A stretch of DNA of 64,000 nucleotides from Eretmocerus hayati (taxonomy: Eukaryota; Arthropoda; Insecta; Hymenoptera; Aphelinidae), in the NCBI GenBank assembly GCA_029851415.1, contig CM056744.1, forward strand, positions 58,739,797 through 58,803,796, written 5' to 3'. This document shows, piece by piece, positions 44,222-55,730 of the stretch. A program made the translations under genes and the position numbers. The notes under the pieces were generated by a model, which saw only the letters and a list, made by a program, of their open reading frames with translations, was not told the origin of the DNA and did no database searches. How positions within the stretch are numbered: the first letter of the stretch is position 1; every line of letters starts with the position of its first letter.

Positions 44222-46976
44222 TAGGTCAGATCAGTAGATTCCGGCCGGCAAATCCGTGCGCACGACCCCCGCGGATCTTTCCGCCAATTTCTCACATGAA
44301 AGTAGGCACAAGGAATAGTACTTTCACAAAGTTTCAGGCCCTAATTTTTCACTTCCGCTGGAATCTTTTAAGGTTTTGAGATTTAACCTTCTTTTAGCGT
44401 TTTGAAAAAAAAAACGCCGCATCGATTAGAAACATCGTAACGAAGCCTGTGGTGTCGCATTTTTCCCATTCCAATATCAACTTTCAGGAGGAAAATATGC
44501 GAGGCTCCCAAAACCAAATCCGTTCAGTCTACACGACAATACGTAAAGTCACTTTTTTCGATTTTTAGACCACTCTGAAACGGATGCTCTTCCGACGCAT
44601 CTGAATCTTCTCCATCCGACTCAACTAGTTTCTTTTGTCTTGGAAAATCCTATGATTTGCGCTCTTGCACGTCCAAATTGGTTGATTCCGGCCCGAGTTA
44701 TGTCCATTGGAAGAAGGTGAATTATTGGGAAGCGCTCAATTTGTCCAACTCGCCAAATGTATTGCCCTCCATCGATCAACTTAAAACTCGACACAAGTGT
44801 TCTTTCAAGGGTCCCAAACACGTGGAGGAAATCTCGCGCTGTATCTCGGCCTTACATTGGATCTACGAATTTTATAAACTTCCCCGTTTTTGCGGATTTT
44901 TGTGTGATTTCTGAAGTAGTTGCCGCTCCAGTGTTGTTTGAGAAATTGTTGGGACGCCAATTCAGGCCGCTCAATTCGCTGCCGTTACTCACTTCACTCG
45001 GATCAAAACGGCCCTCGGTTGCGCGCGCGAAAATTCCGTCTGCTTTGTCATGAACACGTTGCGGCGATCATAACATCACAAAATGATCTTCAACTGAAGC
45101 TTTCGATTTCCAATCCCCGATAATGAGGCCTGTCGCAAGTGATGCTCCGTGATCAAAATAAAGGCCCCATAAATCTGAGCTGATGAAAAAACCACATCGT
45201 ATCTTTATAACGCAATGCTGCTGTATTCTCTCACCAGTTATTTAGTGATGTGATGTGATTCATGATTTTCAAGTTTGAAAACTAGTTTTCAAGGATGAGG
45301 ACAAGCTTACCTACATCCTTTCATTTTCTGATCCTTTTGTGAATCTGTTGAGCTTGTGGCAATCAAGTTCTCTCTTCGTTTAGAGTGAGATTACTCAGAT
45401 TTTTCTGAGAGACGAATAACATTCCTAGAGCCACTCGGAATCATTTCACTCGTGATTTCATGTGACATTGAGCTCAAATTTCATAATCATCAAATAATCA
45501 GCACGCTCTGCAGTTTGAATTCCGCGCTGCAGTAGAGATGATTTATAATTGAATGAATATCACTAAATAACTGGTACAATAAACCGCAGCGGCATCGTGT
45601 GATGAAGATTCGATGTGGTTATTTGTTAGCTCGAGCTTATCGACCTCTGATTTTGAGCACAGAGCATCACTCGTGATGGGCCTCGTTTTCGGAATTTATC
45701 AACTCTACCGGATTGCGCTCAAGATCAAAGGCTTCAGTTGAAGATTATGTTATGATTGCCGCAACGTGTTCATAATTATGTTAACAAAGCAGACGAAATT
45801 TTCGCGCGCGCAACCGAGCTCCGTTTTGATCCGAGTGAAGTGAGTCAATGCAGCGAATTGATCGGCCTGGATTGGGCGTCTCAACAATTTCTCAAACAAC
45901 ACTGTGTCGCTCTCTTCCTGCGCATGCGTACATCTGCACTACTTCGAGAGAATCTTCAATTGGAAGCCCTTGCAATCTCCTTCAAAATGACCCCCTGATT
46001 TAGTCGCTTTGATGCAACTAAACCACAGATCTAGCTATTTCAAGACAGAAAGATACCACCAGTACCCAAATTGCAAGCCACGGCCACTCCTTGTCACCTT
46101 GGAAACCTGTAGGTCTACGTACTTCCGGCACTCCGAGCTCTTTCCTGACTTGGAATAGATAGATCGCTGGTTCAGTTGCATCAGAGCGACTATGTCAAGG
46201 AGTCATTTTGCAGGAAATTGCAAGGGCTCTCTCTACCCTCCCTAGCAAGGGCTATCTAGTGAGCATACTTTCGGAGCAGTACAGATGTGCGCATGCACAG
46301 AAAGAGAGCGGCAACCGATCAAAGAATTACACGAAAATCCGCAAAAATGAGGGTGTTCGTAAAATTCGTAGGTTCAACGGAAGGCCGAAACACAGAGCGG
46401 GATTTTCTTCACTCATTCGGGACACTCAAATGGACACTTGCGTCAAATTCCAAGTCGATTGGTGGAGGGCGATAGATTTGAGCGTTTCTCAATAATTCAC
46501 CATATTGGAATGGACATAACTCGGGCCAAAACCAACCGATGTGGACGTGCAAGGGCGTGAATCAAGGAGTTCTTCAAGACAAAGGAAACTGGTTGAGTCG
46601 AATAAAAGATATTCAGATGGGTCGGAAGAGTATTCATTTCAAAATGGTCTGAGAATCAAAAAAGTGACTCTCCGTGGACTGAACGCATTTAGTTTTGAGA
46701 ATCTCGCATTTTTTTCTGAGAGTTCACATTGGAGCGAAGAAAATGCGACACCGCTGGCTTCGATACGATGTTTCTAATTCATCCGGCGATTCTTTTGAAA
46801 AACGTTGGAAAAGGCCTTTTTCAAAACTGAAGAAATCCTATCGGGCGGGAAAAATTTTCTGGGGGCCCGAGACTCTGAGGAAGTACTATTTTTTCTACTT
46901 CTTCTCGTATGAAAAATGGTCTGAATGATCCGCGGAGGTCGTGCGCACGGATTTGCCGAAATATACTGATCGGACC
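44222..46976. mobile_element. Foldback element FB4 with a three-hairpin layout
   Basis: Left end TAGGTCAGATCAGTA and right end TACTGATCGGACCC pair. The outer stem is about 44,222-44,927 with 46,313-46,976 (for example GGCAAATCCGTGCGCACGAC and the TTTTGTCTTGGAAA / TTCAAGACAAAGGAAA blocks). Inside, 44,928-45,912 folds on itself (CAACAATTTCTCAAACAACACTG against its complement; CGATGTGGTT against AACCACATCG), and 45,912-46,312 forms another hairpin (TGCGCATGCGTACATCTG against CAGATGTGCGCATGCAC; CTTGCAATCTCCTTCAAAATG against CATTTTGCAGGAAATTGCAAG). Stems are clearly diverged, so this is an older copy than FB2 or FB3. No coding sequence recognised. Confidence 0.8.
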
Positions 46977-47768
46977 CATATATATGGATGGAATCATATC
47001 CTGAATGTTCTGGATATGAAAACCCTGGTCGGAAAGACCTGATGTGATTTTAAATGAATATTATACTTGATTTCTGCACGAATGAGGAAGATGGAGCAGG
47101 ATAACTCAATATTGAATTGAATAATTCCAAATATCGAGAGTCGAGACTTTCATAGAAATCAATCTGAAGATCAACTTAGATGTTCGAGACCAAATCATCA
47201 ATTCTTCAAATAAGCATGCATCCACAAATTTTGAAATGATTAGATAGATTCGTTGATAGGGAATATAAACTCATCAAAACCATTCATTAATTCGAAACTC
47301 AATCATGAGAGTCAACATCGATGATAACAATTTGAATAGGCAACGTCATTCTCGATTGATAGGTTTCAACTTTTGATACTAACTTTGGAATAAACTCATA
47401 TTATAAATTTCGGACTTCGTTCTGAAATGGGTCCTCGACATACAGTTCCAATTTAAGGTTATGTAGATTCTTAATATTACTCGAAAGGAGAGCGGAGTCG
47501 AGACAAGTCAGCTGTCTTCAGGAGGCTGGAGTCGATACTACAAAAATCTTGAGGATAAAGCAGAAGCTGGCCCTGCTGCAGCTATATATTAGGGCGTGCA
47601 GAATATCCATTTTTTCCGGTGATTGCTTTGCGCTAATGAAATTCCACTGTCTTTGGATGAGGGAATACAGGAATTTCTTCGCTGCATGTTCAAAACTTTA
47701 AAATAAGTGAAGGTACGTCCCAATTAAGTAACGCGGACGAAAGTTGTTGCAAATCTACGAAAAATAAT
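46977..47768. other. No gene recognised
   Basis: AT-rich unique sequence. TATATTAGGGCGTGCAG at about 47,584 resembles the left end of FB3 but no partner end was found. Confidence 0.4.
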
Positions 47769-48915
47769 TTTTCCCCTTTTTCTTAAGTTTTTCATCCGCG
47801 ATCATAAGGAAGCTTTAGGATAGATAACTACCCGACAAAGAAAACTCTGTCCAGATTGTTACGCTAAGGCTTCCACAGTTTTCACCATTTCGCTTTTGAA
47901 CGAGGAGAATCGCCTCTGATTTGCCGAGCAATGAGATCTTGCGATGTGGCAAAAGTCTAGGAGATTTTTGAAAAATTGAGAAAAACATGACGTTTTGATG
48001 GTTCTTCCGAAAGTGATGCGATAGAGCGCAGACTACTTTCTTCGATTGAGTCGTCATATGAACGACCATTTCTCATGTCTCTTCACCCGGAAAAGCCAAA
48101 AACGAGGTCCACATAGGCCTCACGGATCAAGGGTCTTTGTGAATCGAGAGTTACCGATCCTGGCGATGAGTCGCTGAGGAAAATGTTCTCATGGGCCTGG
48201 ATCCTCATTGGGCCACGTTTCCCTACGTATTCTGTCCTTCTGAGAACGATCCCGGTGATTTCAACAAGCTTTGATACGTCAAATTCAAGTATTGAGCGAA
48301 TGATGACGGAAGATTTTCATCCTATCTTATGCATGGACTGCCTATCCTCATACACAGGGTCGACACATCTGTCAACAGCTAGTCTTAACCTGAATTGCAC
48401 GCACTGGAGCTCCATAAAACCTATGGGATCGTTTTCGGGAGCTCAAGATACGTAGTAAAATAGAGTTCCACGAGTGATCACGGTCCATTCTAATTCTCTC
48501 CTCAGCAGCACAGCAATTCGAACGGATTCAGGTCTCGCGGTGCACAAAGACCCTTGACTCCTGAGGCCTAAGTAGACTTCGTTCCTTGTTTCTACGGGTG
48601 AAAATCCATAAGGAAGGGTTGTTAATATGACGACTCAGTCCGAGAAAGTAGTCTGCGCTCTATGGCGTCACTTTCGGAAGAACCTTCATACTTGGTTTTC
48701 TTAAGTTTACAAGAATCTCCTAGACTTTTTCTCCATCACAAGATGTCATTCCTCGGCAGTTTCGAGATGACTTTCCCCATTCAAGCGCAGAATAGTGGAA
48801 ACTTCGGAAGCCCAAGCGTAACAATCTGGACAGAGTTCTCTTTGTCGGGTGGCTATATAACGCATAGCTTTCCTATGATCGCGGATGGAAATCTTATGAA
48901 AAATGGGCAAAAACA
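47769..48915. mobile_element. Foldback element FB10
   Basis: TTCATCCGCGATCATAAGGAAGC at the left pairs with GCTTTCCTATGATCGCGGATGGAA at the right. More paired blocks are ACTCTGTCCAGATTGTTACGCT, TTCTTCCGAAAGTGA, GAGCGCAGACTACTTTC and TAGGCCTCACGGATCAAGGG. Arms are about 400 bp and the loop about 400 bp. The moderately long ORFs in the two arms (255 bp on minus, 324 bp on plus) are mirror images and not a gene family I know. Confidence 0.82.
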
Positions 48916-49386
48916 GAGCGTTCGAGAACGAGAAAGCCAATGCAGAGCAATGAACTTTTCTTTCCTTAAAATCGTATGGTTCTGATGCCTGCTGATTGGT
49001 ACATCCAAAATTCCTAGAAATTTGGCAACATTGCTCTCCCTCGGTCCCTCTCGGCCTCGACGGCGATCTCGCCTCGGTGAACCGGCACTTGACCACCGAC
49101 CGCCGAGCAGGCTAATCATTGTAAGCCTCGCTCACGCTCGCGTTCCAAAGTGCCGCGAGCTCCATAGCATTTTCTTCGCAAAATTAATCTCTCCGCGTCG
49201 CGATTTCACCCCTCACTCCCCTCGCGCCCTTTTTCTTTAATCATATGTAGTGAAACAGAAAGTAAATAAATTCAACAGTTTATTTCCACAGAAATCGAGA
49301 GTTATAAATTTACGCTTCCACTGCCCTGGCCTCGAGCGCCCCATCGCGATCTTATAATAAATATTCTGGGCTTCACCCAATCATTT
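48916..49386 (+). repeat. Candidate 5' LTR of BEL-1
   Basis: GC-rich sequence ending ...CAATCA immediately before a primer-binding-like site at 49,387. An AATAAA motif (about 49,354) and TATAAATT (about 49,303) fit an LTR, but no second copy of this sequence is present in the window, so both its start and the identification are uncertain. Confidence 0.4.
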
Positions 49387-49399
49387 TGGTAGCAGAGCG
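49387..49399 (+). promoter_or_regulatory. Primer-binding-like site of BEL-1
   Basis: TGGTAGCAGAGCG directly after the putative LTR, beginning with TGG as expected for complementarity to a tRNA 3' end. It resembles the start of internal regions in other BEL/Pao elements. Confidence 0.5.
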
Positions 49400-50490
49400 T
49401 GGTTGGGGCTCTAAATTCGGTTCTGTGTTTTTTAATAATTGCATCGCCGGATTTCGAGTGAATCTCGTCGTGCGAGTGCAAGTGATGTGAGTGCGCGGAG
49501 AGAAAGGAGCTTGCGGCCGTTGGACATCGTGTTCCACGCGAGCTAAATCATTAAAGAGGCAATTTGGGCCTCAAGTACTGGCTTGGTGCAGCACCAGAAT
49601 CTACGAGGTGCAGACATCCCCGGCCCCGCAGCAAGCAGCAACACGGCATCGGGACGAGCAGCTGGTGACCATCTTCAAGTCAAGCTGCAGCAGGGTAAGC
49701 CGCGTGGAATTTTTCATGTGCCCTTCCAGGTATTATCCCGCGCATCGCGCCATCACCTGCTGCTAGCCGGAGCTACGTCACGCCGACGTCGCCCCCCGCC
49801 ACCGCTGCTTTCTCCGCCACTTGCTTCGTCTTCATCGCTGCTGCGGGCCACGCGCTCAGCTGGAAGAGCGCGCACTACGAAGGAGTGGGGATGAGGTAGC
49901 TGTCGTGCAACGCAGTCATCGCGGAGTAATTGGTGAGCGTATCGTTTCCTTCACTACTATGCATGTATAGTGCGGTCTCACTCGCACTTACGAATTCCGC
50001 TCGCTCAGCTGCGAGCCAGCTGATGGATATGCGGCGCATGTATCCGGCGTTCGAACGGCTCGTAGCATATCATAGCTAATAGAATTATACTCCATTAAAT
50101 ATGTCTTGTCGGTGGTCACGTTCGGGAGTCGAATGAAGTGGGACTCGCGACTCTCTTTTAATCGTGTTCGTATTAGTGTTTAGTGGTGTATGTTTGGCGC
50201 ATTAGGGTCATGCTGTAGCAGAAGATAGACGCAATCGATCGCCTTTTGTAATTTGATGATGAAGATCGGTCGACCCAACGCTCTTATCTCTCTGCGTTAG
50301 TCAAACAGCTGATCCGTATCAACCATTCTTCTGTTGAAGGATATTTTACATTTTGATTGGGGTTTTAGTCTCGCGCGTTAGTGTGCGTTCCATTTACTGG
50401 GTTTTGTGTTGGTTCTATATTTCAGACTGAGTTCGAAATTTTAATGATTTTTTGAACATTCGTTCTAACTGTGATAGGTAGTGAAAAATC

Positions 50491-51857
50491 ATGGCTGCTG
50501 GACTCCTTTTTGATCGGCAATTACAACTTGTGGTTTGAATTCGTAATTTTGACACAAATACTGCCAAAAAGGGCAAAGAAAATATCACTGTAAATTTTCT
50601 CAAAACTCGCTTGGAGTTATTGGAAAGATATTGGGATCAATTTTGCCAAAATGATTTGATTTTACAACAGCATAACGATAAATTGAAGGATGAAGAATAT
50701 TCTACTAAATTAGGGTTTCTAGAGCTCGATGGAAATTATTCCATTTTGAAATCCGATTTACTAGATAAAATTGCTGAATTAACGATACCAGAAAAATCAC
50801 TGTCTGAACATGGTTCTGTTCGTGGTCCAGTGCGAGGCTTCAGGCTCAGTTCACGCGTCAGTCCATTCAGTCAATCATCCTCAAAATTTCTACCAATATC
50901 AATATTTTGATGCGCAGCAACTTATACGTGCGTCATCGGAATTGCAGTCCATTCCTAGACTTGAACCCAAGGAGCGTTTCACATCGGTTATTGGGGAAAA
51001 TTCAGATTTATCATCGTCTGCTAAATTGAACCATTTGCTCAATGCAGTTGAGGGTGACGCAGAAAGAATGATGAAAGGCGTCAAAATACGTACTACAAGC
51101 TTTTTAATTCCTTGAAATGAATTATGTTGACGTTACGATAACTTTCGGTTGAGATTGAGCACACACTTGAACGAATTGATCGATTTAGCCCCAATTACCA
51201 AAAAATCTGCTCAAGCTTTTGTGATAATTATGAACCAAGCAGAAGAATCTATTGATTAATTAAGGCCTTCGAGATCTAGAGTGTCCCGTTGATGAATGGG
51301 ATTGTTGGCTCGTTCATTTAATTGTTCGAAAATTGGATCCGGGCACCAGAGAAAGTTGGACTATCGCGCAAGAAAATGTTGAGGGTTTTCCGACGTATGC
51401 TGCTCCATCTAATTTTTTGGAAAATCGTATCCAATCCCTGAACGCAGCTCATTCAGGGTCGGTGGCGACAAATGGATCAAAGCCTGGTTCGTCGTCTGCT
51501 GGAAGATACCAAGGCAATTTTGGTAGAAGGAATGTAAATTCAAATTTTGGAAATTCACAAAATATTAAGGGTCAGTCTAGCAGTCCACTCAGTTGTATAA
51601 ATTGTGAAGGCGATCATGCATTGCACAAATGTGAAAAGTTTTAATCGCTGTCTGTGCACCGAAGATTTGAATTTTGTAAAACAAATCATTCATGTATAAA
51701 TTGTTTGAAGCCTGGTCATTATGCTGATAAATGTCGTTCTCAGTATAAGTGTAGTCAGTGTAAACGGCCACATCACACAAAACTACATATGGATTTTTCG
51801 GGTGCTTCAAACCAGAGGATTCTCAAAATTCGCAGCAACAAGCTGGTTGTCATTTAA
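50491..51857 (+). pseudogene. BEL-1 gag, decayed
   Basis: Gag would form the particle and bind element RNA. The probable start is ATG 50,491 (MAAGLLFDRQLQ), with an in-frame TGA at 50,536-50,538, continuing as LELLERYWDQFCQNDLIL. A frameshift near 50,850 passes to the frame with SSAKLNHLLNAVEGDAERM. Part of the middle is degraded (51,115-51,300). The C-terminal part (51,333-51,857) has a Cys/His knuckle CINCLKPGHYADKC and a second, KCSQCKRPHHTKLH, typical of BEL/Pao Gag. An additional stop lies between the Gly/Asn-rich linker and the knuckles (51,642). Confidence 0.85.
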
Positions 51858-51874
51858 TTCACAGTTTTTCCGCA

Positions 51875-52340
51875 GTGTCGAAGCAAGCGCGTTTAGTAGC
51901 AACTGCGCGTGTCTGGTTACAAGGTCCCGACGGACAGAAAGTTGAAGCTCGTGCCTTGATTGACCCAGGCTCAGACTGTTCGTTCGTAGCTGATAGGGTC
52001 GTTCAAGCTTTGAATTTGCCATCGCTGAAACTGAGATTGGGCATCAATACCATTGGGGATCGACACACAGTAGTTTCGACAAGTGAAGTTTCGCTCACTC
52101 TACTGTCCAAAATCGATTCAAATTTCTCGTTCGCAATTGAGGCTCTGGTTCTTCCGGAACTCACCTCATTTTTGCCTAGGTCAACGGTGGAATGTAACGA
52201 TTGGTCACATTTAGATGGACTAACACTTGCGGATCCGGAATTTTTCATTCCCGCTAAAATTGATTGTTTTTTGGGCACAGAAGTGTATAGTGAAATTCTT
52301 AGAGAAGGTCCAAACCTTTTTATCAATGAAGGGCCCATCA
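51875..52340 (+). pseudogene. BEL-1 Pao-type aspartic protease
   Basis: The frame opens with ARLVATARVWL followed by ARALIDPGSDCSFVAD, the aspartic protease active-site context (D-P-G-S) of the Pao family, then SVSLTLLSKID-like and LADPEFFIPAKIDCFLGTE. It is joined to Gag and to RT by frameshifts: the protein passes into the RT frame near 52,330-52,345. It would cleave the Gag-Pol polyprotein in the parent element. Confidence 0.85.
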
Positions 52341-54119
52341 AAAACTCCTACCGCTCAGAACACAGCATTGGGCTGGATCCTCACTGGAGGTACGAAGTCG
52401 GGTGTTGAAACTGTAAATCCTCGTGTCGTTTTATCTTCGCATGCGGGCGTTGATAGTTCTCTGTCAAATCAACTAACTGAATTTTGGGAAATTGAAGAAC
52501 TCTCGGCTAATCGCCATCTTACAGCTGAGGAGGAGTATTGTGAAAAATTGTTTAGGTCGTCTGTCGAGCGCACGTCTGCAGGACGCTTCGTCGTGCGCCT
52601 CCCTTCCACACAAAATACTCATGAAGCTTCGTTTTCCGAATCTAGGGACGTTGCGGTCGCATGCCTACTACAATCTGAGAAAAAACGACAACGAGATTCG
52701 AAGTTGGATGAAGCATACACCGAGTTCGTGGAACAGTACGAGTCACTGGGTCACATGAGACGCACGCAGCCACCAGATGGCTCAAAGCGAGCGCCGTCTT
52801 ACCTGCCCTATCATCCCGTTTTCCGTAAGAACAGCGACAAAATTCGAGTCGTTCTGAATGCTTCGCACAAAACAGATAATGGTAAATGTTTAAATGATTT
52901 TTTATTGGCGGGCCCCAAACTTCAAAATGATTCAACATTGGTATTAATTCGTTGGAGATTTTTCAAATATAGATTTTGTACTGACATAGTTGGAATGTTC
53001 AGACGAATTTTGGTATATCCGGATCATGTCAAGTGGCAAAGGATTGTCTGGCGGCCATTGGGGCAAGAGGAAATTCTTGATCATGTACTACTTACGTTCA
53101 CTTACGAAACGGTTTGTGCGCCATACCTGGCTATTAGAGTTCTCCTCCATTTGGCTGAAATTTACAAAGGACAGTTTCCTATCGCTGTTCTCATCATCCT
53201 ATATCGTCGATACATGGATGATTTGTTCCGGGGAGGGGATACTCTCTCAGCCGCATTGGGAGCTCGAGACCAGCTGATTTCTATCATATCGTGCGCATGT
53301 ATGGAACTCGGAAAGTGGTCAGGTGACATTTCGATAGAACTCGACGATGTTGTCTCCACACTCGGATTAAAATGGTCACCGCACGATGATGAATTCTTCT
53401 TTCGTATATCGCTGCCTTCTGCTCCTGATACGGTTACTAAAAGAACTATACTTCCAGAAGTAGCTCGGTTATTCGATCCTCTTGGTTGGTTAGCTCCGTT
53501 TTTAACACAAGCTAGAATTCTGTTGCAAAACATGTGGCATTTGGAAATTCATTGGGACACTCCTGTCGTTAGAGAAGTACTCGCGGAATGGCTAGAAATA
53601 CGATCACAAGTTCCACTTTTGTCGCAAGTTCGCGTGTCTCGCTGGTTGAGTACTCTGAACAGTTCAAATTGGGGACTTCATGGGTTTGCAGACGCGTCGA
53701 AAAGGGCTTACGCGGCCGCTGTTTTTTTGGTTATTCCAGGAGAAACTTCAAACTTGATTATGGCAAAAACGCAAGTCGCGCCGGTAAAAACGCTGTCCAT
53801 ACCTAAGCTTGAGTTGTGTGCTGCAGTTTTGTTGGTTAAATTGGCGAAACATGTGATGAATAATTTGGAAGTTCGTCCATCAGCTGTTTATTGCTGGTCA
53901 GATTCGAAAGTTGTCCTGGATTGGCTCAATGGTCACCCTTCAAAATGGGAGACTTTTGTGGTCAATCGAGTGAGTACGATTAGCAGCACTCTTCCTGATG
54001 CTGTATGGAGGCATGTTTGTTCAGAAGAAAATTGCGCCGATCGCGCAACCCAGGGGGTGACTGCAAAAGAACTTTCGAATTTGAACATTCGGTGGTATGG
54101 TCCTAATTGGATAACTTAA
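52341..54119 (+). pseudogene. BEL-1 reverse transcriptase and RNase H, long intact frame
   Basis: About 590 codons without a stop. Landmarks in order: TALGWILTGG at the protease-RT junction, FVEQYESLGHMRR, YLPYHPVFR, VVLNASHKT, TDIVGMFRRILV (first catalytic Asp), YRRYMDDLF (catalytic MDD, about 53,210), PEVARLFDPLGWLAPFLTQAR, then RNase H with GFADASKRAYAAAVF, IPKLELCAAVL, CWSDSKVVLDWL and CSEENCADRATQG. The stop at 54,117-54,119 is followed by another near 54,133 and then, in the same frame, by the start of the integrase zinc-finger region, so the integrase part is decayed. Confidence 0.92.
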
Positions 54120-54808
54120 TCGAAAAATGAATGACCTGAAGTTTCGTCAGAACCCGTGTGCGCAGAAGCGCTTGCTCATTTGGTTGTGGAATCGTCACCA
54201 GTTCGAGGACACCTTCAAGAGCATGTCAGTTCTTTTTCAAAAATAGTTTGCATCGTTGCATATATATTTCGATGGAAATTCAATGCTTCGCGCAATTCTG
54301 AAGATCGTCGCAAATCTCTCTTGAGTCCTATAGAATTGAATGCAGCTAAAGTTGCATTGTTCTAGTCCATTCAAACGCAGCACTTCGCTGAAGGAATTTC
54401 AGATTTAGAGAAAGGGAAAACTTGTCGAAGAGAAGTGACATCCGAAAATTGCTACCATTTTTAGATGCTCGTGGGGTTTTGAGAGTTAGTGGACGCCTTC
54501 AGGATGCAAACTTGTCTTACAACTAAATACATCCAGTTATTTTGTCGAGTAGAAGCATCCTCGTTCAACGTTTGGTCGAGGAGTTACACAGAGATTTGTT
54601 ACATGGGGGAGTTCAGCTTATGTTGAGTGATTCATATAGATGAGCGTGGATACCTCGAGTGCAACATGTAGCTCAAAAGGTTTATTGTCATTGTGGGAAA
54701 TGGACTCGGTATGGTGGTAGACCGCTCATACAGCAAATGGCCCTGTTGGTGCGTGAGCTTAAAACTTGGTCGGCGCAGTGGAAGCTACTCTTACAGGGTT
54801 CGGGAAGT
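54120..54808 (+). pseudogene. BEL-1 integrase remnant
   Basis: Continues the pol frame with stops: FSKIVCIVAYIFRWKFNAS, then LSPIELNAAKVALF, a degraded GRLQDANL region and HGGVQLML, matching the equivalent part of BEL-2. The catalytic core is missing, because the sequence meets the BEL-2 LTR. Confidence 0.75.
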
Positions 54809-55206
54809 TGAACACAAAACACTTCAGATTCAATGAATGAATCTTTAATACTCAAAAAGTGTGCTACACTGGTGAAGAAAAGAGGAAAGTCGTGTAAAAC
54901 TATAAGAGTGAAGAAGAAAAATGAGGGGCACCGGCGCGGCCGTGATCGCGCGCCTAAATTGCTTGAGCGCGGACGATATAATTGTCCGCGCGACGATCTT
55001 GCAGCTACTAACGATGCGAGCCCGCAAGGAGAGCGCGAGAGGGCTGGCAGGGAGAGAGAGAGCCATTGCGCATCGCATGATCCTAATATTTGAATCGATC
55101 GGTACAAGTTTGCGCCCGGCACTATACTCTCTTTGTCTCTCTCTCTCTAAGCCGACCAGCTCGCTCGTACTCAAACGGCGAGCTCAAATCCGTTGAGATC
55201 TGAACA
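54809..55206 (-). repeat. Candidate 3' LTR of BEL-2
   Basis: On the minus strand it starts TGTTCAGATC and ends TGTGTTCA, giving TG...CA termini and about 398 bp. It is preceded by a purine-rich AAAGTGGGTGGCA that fits a polypurine tract, and contains an ATTAAA signal near its end. The 5' LTR is absent, so the pair cannot be compared. Confidence 0.6.
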
Positions 55207-55730
55207 TGCCACCCACTTTGATCGCTCTAGCGGTCAACAAAAAAACTCAAGAAATCAGAGTACTTAGGAAACTGTGGGTCGACAACAACTTAAGAAAACA
55301 ATAAAATAGATCAGATTTCATCGCACTTTACAAAACTAATAACAATAGTAGTAATAATTAAATCTTGATCTCTGTACCATTTCAAACTAACCTTACAGAC
55401 CAATTACACTAGTATTGTCAGTTCAACTGAACTAGAAAATGAACGAGTAATCGCACGGCTAAATGAAAAACGAAATAAAATTGCACCCCAGTGAACAAGC
55501 TAAGTTGGAAATCAATACGCGAAAAAGGCTAACAACGTAGGTCTTCCTGCATCACACATTTTACACTACGTGACAGCACTGCGATCCAATCAAGCGTGAC
55601 TCTAAGGGGAATGCAATTATACAATAGATTTAAGCCCCAGAAGACAACGATCGGAACAATTTTCATGGGTGACCCGGAACGAGGAAAAGTGTGGTGTTTG
55701 TCGAAGCGCACGCGGAAAATTGAGATTCTT

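Larger units (their letters stand above)
49400..54808 (+). mobile_element. BEL-1: BEL/Pao LTR retrotransposon, internal region, 3' truncated
   Basis: Order: 5' leader (about 1.1 kb), Gag with zinc knuckles, aspartic protease, RT, RNase H and a remnant of the integrase region. Gag-protease-RT-RNaseH-integrase with a Pao-type protease defines the group. It is disrupted by several frameshifts and stops. It ends where the minus-strand LTR of BEL-2 begins (54,809), and no 3' LTR of its own is seen. Confidence 0.85.

Noticed and set aside
47584..47600. TATATTAGGGCGTGCAG as the left end of another FB3-type element
   Set aside because: No complementary right end or core motif found; similarity limited to about 10 AT-rich bases.
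47815..48985. Similar ORFs of 84 and 107 codons as a small gene family
   Set aside because: They are mirror images in the FB10 arms, with no independent support.
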